DNA from: Chachezhania sediminis
GTDB lineage: Bacteria > Pseudomonadota > Alphaproteobacteria > Rhodobacterales > Rhodobacteraceae
Reading direction: 5' to 3'
DNA length: 64,000 bases
NCBI RefSeq assembly: GCF_009765275.1
Contig: NZ_VOPH01000011.1
Location: 1-64,000 of the forward strand
Below the pieces are notes generated by a model that saw only the letters and a list, made by a program, of their open reading frames with translations, searched no databases and was not told the origin of the DNA. The translations under genes and the position numbers were made by a program. Shown here in pieces: positions 61,538 through 64,000 of this stretch. Each line of letters starts with the position of its first letter. Position 1 is the stretch's first letter.

Positions 61538-62045
61538 GGTCTCCTCCTCTGACTCCCTGTAGTCTTTAACTTGTTTATCACTTCTCGTGTCGCCGCACTA
61601 TCTTGCGCTCGGCCGATGCGGGAAGGTCCCGCTCCGGTGCCCCGGCGCCGCCCCTGCGGCGGTTCGAGGGCGGGTTGCCCGGGCCGACCGACCGGACCCT
61701 CGGGTCCTTCGTCATGGCCCGAACGGCGCCTGGCCGTTCCGGCCGGCGGCACGGCCAGGCACGGGCCAGCGCGCACAGGAATTCATTGCGCGATGCAACA
61801 CGGCGACCATACGTCGGAGAATCGAGTCGTGAAACGGTGCCTTCGGCGTAGCGTCATCGCCCAACCGAATGCGCAGCGCACACGCCATCGCGTCAGGACA
61901 TCCCGGCCGCAGAGCACGGTCGCAGCGTCAGGCATAGATCACGTGAAACCATCGCCGGACTCCTCCCTGCCGACTGCCGTTGGGAAATGAGTATAGGTTA
62001 TAACTAATTCCGTCAACGACAGTGATCATCAACCGGCTTGATGCA
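61538..62045. other. Gene-free stretch upstream of the TRAP operon
   Basis: No convincing gene on either strand; plus-strand readings here have no recognisable similarity. It contains the promoter-like site at 61990-62016 and must hold the control region of the TRAP operon, and perhaps the 3' end of the tautomerase-like gene's transcript. Confidence 0.6.
61990..62016 (-). promoter_or_regulatory. Possible promoter and palindrome before the TRAP operon
   Basis: Minus-strand TTGACG (62016-62011) and TATACT (61995-61990) are 15 bases apart, shorter than ideal. Between them lies GTTATAAC inside the near-palindrome TAGGTTATAACTA on the plus strand strand order reversed, a plausible regulator site. 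The leader to the binding-protein gene would be about 450 bases, which is long. Confidence 0.35.
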
Positions 62046-62588
62046 TCAGGCACCCAGATCGTCCCAGATCTCGTGCCGCAGGATGCGCCCGCCCTTCAGC
62101 AGCAGACGGTCCACCCAAGCATAACCGGCAAAGGGGGTCCCGTCCTCGCGCACGCCTTCCATGGTGCCGGTCGCATAGACGACCACCTCGGCCCCCGCCG
62201 GCACCACGTCGATGGCAGTCACCTTCCGCTTCACATGCCGGCAGCCGCGGGTCACCGCCTTTTGATAATGCGCGAGATCGGTCGTCGCGGTCCGTCCAGG
62301 CAGGCGCAGGGTGAAACCCTCGGCCAAGTACGAACGGACAAGATCCAGATCGTCCCGGACCAGCACGTCCAGGTAGGACCTCACCAGCGCTTCGGGATCC
62401 GGCAGGGCGGGCGGCGATTGCCGCAACACGCCGTCGCGCATGAACCCCGACGCGGCATAGTCATGTGACATCACCGTCACCGAGGAAACGGGCAGGATCA
62501 GCTGGACCGCGCGGGTCACTGCCTCTCCCATCCGGACCCTGTCGTCATCGGTCAGCCCTTCGGGCATGTGCAGTTCGACAACCGCCAT
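62046..62588 (-). CDS. Tautomerase-like / SnoaL-like two-domain protein
   Basis: Function unknown. The 180 residues seem to join two domains. The first 60 (MAVVELHMPEGLTDDDRVRM, then VSSVTVMSHDYAASGFM) resemble a 4-oxalocrotonate tautomerase-type fold, but the catalytic Pro1 is absent (Ala follows Met). The rest (EALVRSYLDVLVRDDLDLVR, then GTPFAGYAWVDRLLLKGGRI) resembles a SnoaL/NTF2-like domain. It is divergent from a LysR gene. Domain calls are from pattern only. Confidence 0.65.
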   Translation of the reverse strand: MAVVELHMPEGLTDDDRVRMGEAVTRAVQLILPVSSVTVMSHDYAASGFMRDGVLRQSPPALPDPEALVRSYLDVLVRDDLDLVRSYLAEGFTLRLPGRTATTDLAHYQKAVTRGCRHVKRKVTAIDVVPAGAEVVVYATGTMEGVREDGTPFAGYAWVDRLLLKGGRILRHEIWDDLGA

Positions 62589-62863
62589 CGCGAAACCTCC
62601 GTTGCGCCAGCGCGGCCATGGAGCAGCCGACCCCGGGTGCTGTCAACGCCGCAGGGCAGCATCCGCACCGTCGTGTCGCCACCGTTCACGGGGGTTTCCT
62701 TTTTTCGTGCGATTTCAGAGGGTGACGCCATCGGCAAGGCCATGCCACAATTGTCGGGCCGGCCGGATCAGCGGCCTTCGGCAACAGTGGCCGAGTCGCG
62801 CCCCGTCCCGCCGTCGCGCGGTCCGACCCGGCACGACGATGCCGACAGATGCAGGGGGTTTTC

Positions 62864-63754
62864 ATGGAAATCAGGGGGCTGAAGACCTTCCTTCTGGTTG
62901 CCGACTTGGGCACCGCGGTCGAAGCCGCGCGCCAGTTGAACTGTGTCCAGTCCAATGTCACCTCGCGGATCAAGGCGCTGGAAGATGAACTGGGCGTGGT
63001 GCTTTTCATCCGCTCGCGGACGGGGATGACACTGACCTCGGCCGGGATCGTGCTGCGCGATCATGCCCGCGCGGTCTTGCGGGCTGAACGCGACGCCAGC
63101 GCCGCCATGGCCGGTTTTGCCGACGAATCCGGCCTGTTGCGGATCGGCTCGATGGAATCGACGCTGGCGGGCCCCTTGCCCGCGCGGCTGGCCGCGTTCC
63201 GGCGGCGATATCCGGGCGTGAAGCTGCACATCACCGCCGCCCCGACCGAGGAGCTTGCGGAAAAAGTGCTGGACGGCCAGATAGATATCGCCCTGGTCGG
63301 CGGTCCCTACCGGCAGGAGGCGCTGACCTGCACCCCGGTCTTCGACGAGGAAATGGTGCTGGTGACAGAGCCTGCATTGACCGCGCCCCCCGCCGCCGCG
63401 CGGGCCCCGGTAATCGTATTCCGCGCCGGCTGTTCCTATCGCAGCTATGCGCTGGACTGGTTGCGGCGGACCGGGCTTGCGCCCAACAATATCATGGAGA
63501 TGGGGACGCTCGACGGGATCCTGGGCTGCGTCGCCGCGGGCGTGGGCATCACGCTGCTGCCGCGTTCGGCGGTGGGCGGCGGCGCCCATGACGGCCGGCT
63601 GCGGCTGCATCCGCTGGACGATCCCGACCGCTTCATCCCCACCCACGCGATCTGGCGCGACATCGGGCCGAACGTGCAAATCGACCGTTTTGTACATCTT
63701 CTTCGCGCCTCAGAGTCCGGTTTGTACGAAGATCTGCAAGCCGATAGCATCTGA
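62864..63754 (+). CDS. LysR-family transcriptional regulator
   Basis: This regulator has 296 residues from the ATG at 62864. The N-terminal helix-turn-helix is clear (MEIRGLKTFLLVADLGTAVE, AARQLNCVQSNVTSRIKALE, DELGVVLFIRS), followed by the type 2 periplasmic-binding effector domain (IGSMESTLAGPLPARLAAFR). It is divergent from the tautomerase-like gene across 275 bases and may control it or the following nitronate monooxygenase gene. The effector is unknown. Confidence 0.92.
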   Translation: MEIRGLKTFLLVADLGTAVEAARQLNCVQSNVTSRIKALEDELGVVLFIRSRTGMTLTSAGIVLRDHARAVLRAERDASAAMAGFADESGLLRIGSMESTLAGPLPARLAAFRRRYPGVKLHITAAPTEELAEKVLDGQIDIALVGGPYRQEALTCTPVFDEEMVLVTEPALTAPPAAARAPVIVFRAGCSYRSYALDWLRRTGLAPNNIMEMGTLDGILGCVAAGVGITLLPRSAVGGGAHDGRLRLHPLDDPDRFIPTHAIWRDIGPNVQIDRFVHLLRASESGLYEDLQADSI

Positions 63755-63844
63755 AATCGAGAACGTAGCCTTCTGATCAATTCGTTTTTCAGGATGGGAG
63801 CCCCGCACTATCGTGTGACTGTCGCAACCCGAGCGAGGCCTGCC

Positions 63845-64000
63845 ATGCCCACCTGCCTGACCACCCGCTTCACCGAACGTTTCGGCCTGGATCACCCCAT
63901 CGCGCTGGCGCCGATGGACAAGATTTCCGGCGGAGCCCTTGCCGCTGCCGTGTCCGAGGCCGGGGGGCTGGGTCTGATCGGCGGCGGCTATGCCGATGGG
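63845..64000 (+). CDS. Nitronate monooxygenase family protein, N-terminal part (cut by window edge)
   Basis: This is an FMN-dependent enzyme of the 2-nitropropane dioxygenase family, oxidising alkyl nitronates or related compounds. The 52 visible residues read MPTCLTTRFTERFGLDHPIA, LAPMDKISGGALAAAVSEAG and GLGLIGGGYADG, the family N-terminus with its Gly-rich strand. In many relatives the first block is PIxxAPM-G; here MD replaces M-G. Only the start can be seen. Confidence 0.85.
   Translation, partial: MPTCLTTRFTERFGLDHPIALAPMDKISGGALAAAVSEAGGLGLIGGGYADG

Noticed and set aside
59840-61552. Plus-strand frame opposite the TRAP genes
   Set aside because: Shadow of dctQ and dctP; no homology and no start signal.

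Overview
This window comes from the chromosome of an alphaproteobacterium, most likely a member of the Rhodobacteraceae (Roseobacter/Rhodobacter group). The protein sequences are typical of that family, the GC content is high, and the combination of box benzoyl-CoA genes, TRAP transport and a RepC-type replication protein fits. All calls were made by reading the sequence; no database search was possible.

Region 1 (1-18.6 kb, minus strand) is the conserved transcription/translation block. In transcription order it reads secE-nusG, rplK-rplA, rplJ-rplL-rpoB-rpoC, then rpsL-rpsG-fusA-tuf (tuf is cut by the window edge). A DMT permease gene and a plus-strand Cys-cluster gene interrupt the block. 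Good sigma70-like promoters can be read before rpsL, rplK and secE, and a weaker one before rplJ. Terminators follow nusG, rplA and rpoC, and a hairpin lies between rplL and rpoB. GC-rich paired inverted repeats sit in three of the gaps.

Region 2 (18.8-32.1 kb) is accessory. It holds an IS3-type transposase remnant and a minus-strand operon encoding a peptide-class ABC importer, an acyl-CoA ligase, a single-chain biotin-dependent acyl-CoA carboxylase and a GntR regulator. A RepC-like plasmid initiator with an abnormal C-terminus lies upstream. The operon looks like an uptake, CoA-activation and carboxylation route for an unknown acid.

Region 3 (about 32.08-42.94 kb) is a compact integrated element in the 3' end of tRNA-Arg(CCT). 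It is bounded by an 18/19 match to the tRNA 3' end. It carries small unknown genes, Nu1/GpA-type terminase, Arc-type and MerR-like regulators with palindromic operators, portal, a protease-capsid fusion, a head-joining protein and a tyrosine integrase. No tail, lysis or replication gene is visible. It resembles a capsid-forming phage satellite and is the most interesting object here.

Region 4 (43-64 kb) is a catabolic region for aromatic acids. A LacI regulator and a YcaQ-like DNA glycosylase come first. Then follow the aerobic benzoyl-CoA (box) genes boxR, thioesterase, boxA, boxB and boxC with two small unknown genes, and a benzoate-CoA ligase operon. TGCA-rich palindromes of the BoxR type lie upstream of boxC and the ligase. 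Next is a feruloyl-CoA synthetase/MarR/crotonase operon in which the crotonase has lost its middle, then a TRAP transporter, a tautomerase-like/SnoaL-like fusion, a LysR regulator and the start of a nitronate monooxygenase gene. Together these genes would import aromatic acids, activate them to CoA thioesters and epoxidise and open the benzoyl-CoA ring. The semialdehyde dehydrogenase step (boxD) is not in the window.
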